Positions 63,417-64,000 of a stretch of DNA of 64,000 nucleotides are shown here, piece by piece; position 1 is the first letter of the stretch; every line of letters starts with the position of its first letter. The DNA lies in the NCBI RefSeq assembly GCF_000150275.1, contig NW_002060945.1:7031751-7095750 (forward strand), written 5' to 3'. The notes under the pieces are model-generated. The model did no database searches. It had not been told where the DNA came from and saw nothing but the letters and a program-made list of their open reading frames with translations. The stretch is from Trichoplax adhaerens (Eukaryota > Placozoa > Uniplacotomia > Trichoplacea > Trichoplacidae). The position numbers were made by a program, and so were the translations under genes.

Positions 63417-63500
63417 ATGTGGCGAGCTGGTGTGGATACCAAATTTTCGACTACAGAAAGCCCTGAAGATGACGACTGGGAAACTGATCCTGATTTCGTA
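63417..63500 (+). CDS. CTTN: Cortactin, first coding exon (gene continues beyond window)
   Basis: Arp2/3 activator and F-actin branch stabiliser. One exon of 28 codons, MWRAGVDTKF through TTESPEDDDWETDPDFV, then donor GTAAGT. The start MW and the block DDDWETDPDFV are the N-terminal acidic Arp2/3-binding motif of cortactin and HS1 (human MWKASAG ... DDWETDPDFV); the DDW core that contacts Arp3 is intact. The next exon, expected to encode NDVSEKEQRWG-like sequence and the actin-binding repeats, is not in the remaining 500 bp, so the call rests on this exon alone. It lies 4.4 kb downstream of cyclin D in the same orientation. Confidence 0.85.
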
Positions 63501-64000
63501 GTAAGTATTGTATACTAGTTATGATAGTTATACTATAAATTATGGAATTGACATTAGCACAGTGACTGTTGTGTAAGAAAGTTGCAATTCCATTGCGCTA
63601 AAACTGCACGGTACTGTACGCATGAATGATGTAAGTAGTTATGATGAAGTAGACGACTAGAGAAGAGCGACAATTCTTACACAGTACTTTCATTACTGGA
63701 TGCAATTCTACTTCGAAAACTTGAGTATTATAGTTGTCTAATGTATAGTTTGCAATGCCATTCTTAAAGTATGAATCCTACTCATTTATACGTATACTGT
63801 TACACAGTGTAAGGAGATGATGGAGTTGTTCTACAAGTTGAATCATTGTTATTCACTTCCTGGGTTACAACATGGTTAGACCTGAGGATATTATGATGCA
63901 TACGAGTTTATCCACTAGTCTATCATCCATCAATTTGTAGACGGTACTGGGATAAAAATTGCCCTTTTTGATCAATAAAGTGATGAAGACTTCATGTTAG
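63501..64000 (+). other. Cortactin intron 1 (partial)
   Basis: Begins with the canonical donor GTAAGT at 63501 and runs to the window edge. No further cortactin exon was found. Confidence 0.7.

Overview
The window is animal nuclear DNA: AT-rich, with compact intron-dense genes (most introns 50-700 bp, a few of 2-3.4 kb, nearly all GT-AG) and one eukaryotic tRNA gene. Gene content is metazoan: a D-type cyclin with an Rb-binding motif and a C-terminal phosphodegron, cortactin, a CREB3L-type ER-anchored bZIP factor, FAXC and MTCH2. High gene density, short introns, retention of introns in conserved genes and strong AT bias fit an early-branching animal, most plausibly a placozoan (Trichoplax/Hoilungia type). 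The lineage is inferred; no marker sequence proves it.

I rebuilt gene models by hand from exon homology and splice-site phase. All models below keep the reading frame through every junction. Left to right: PPP6R (SAPS subunit of protein phosphatase 6, minus, 19 exons); HADHB (mitochondrial trifunctional beta/thiolase, plus, intronless); IBA57 (minus, 8 exons); FAXC (minus, intronless); YJU2/CCDC94 (plus, 9 exons); STRAP (minus, 8 exons); tRNA-Ser(AGA) (plus); SNRPE/SmE (plus, 5 exons including a 27-nt microexon); MTCH2 (minus, 14 exons); cyclin B (minus, 6 exons); CREB3L-like (plus, 11 exons); cyclin D (plus, 5 exons); cortactin first coding exon (plus, running off the right edge).

Between genes lie: clusters of self-complementary GTAC/TGTACA/AGTACT sequence, concentrated in promoter-side intergenic DNA; a 124-bp tandem repeat at the STRAP promoter that duplicates part of a short divergent ORF; a satellite of about 158-bp units made of the 3' half of the tRNA-Ser gene plus its flank; a higher-order satellite at about 61.3-63.1 kb just upstream of cortactin; and a gene-poor stretch of about 7 kb (46.8-53.9 kb).

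The genes do not form a pathway. They are housekeeping splicing (YJU2, SNRPE), mitochondrial (HADHB, IBA57, MTCH2), cell-cycle (cyclins B and D, PPP6R) and signalling or cytoskeletal genes (STRAP, CREB3L, cortactin). The most notable arrangement is linkage: cyclin D lies directly beside cortactin, and PPP6R, MTCH2, CREB3L, CCND and CTTN orthologues are all, as I recall, on human chromosome 11. That suggests an ancestral animal linkage group. I found no CRISPR array, no intact transposon and no convincing new enzymatic system.
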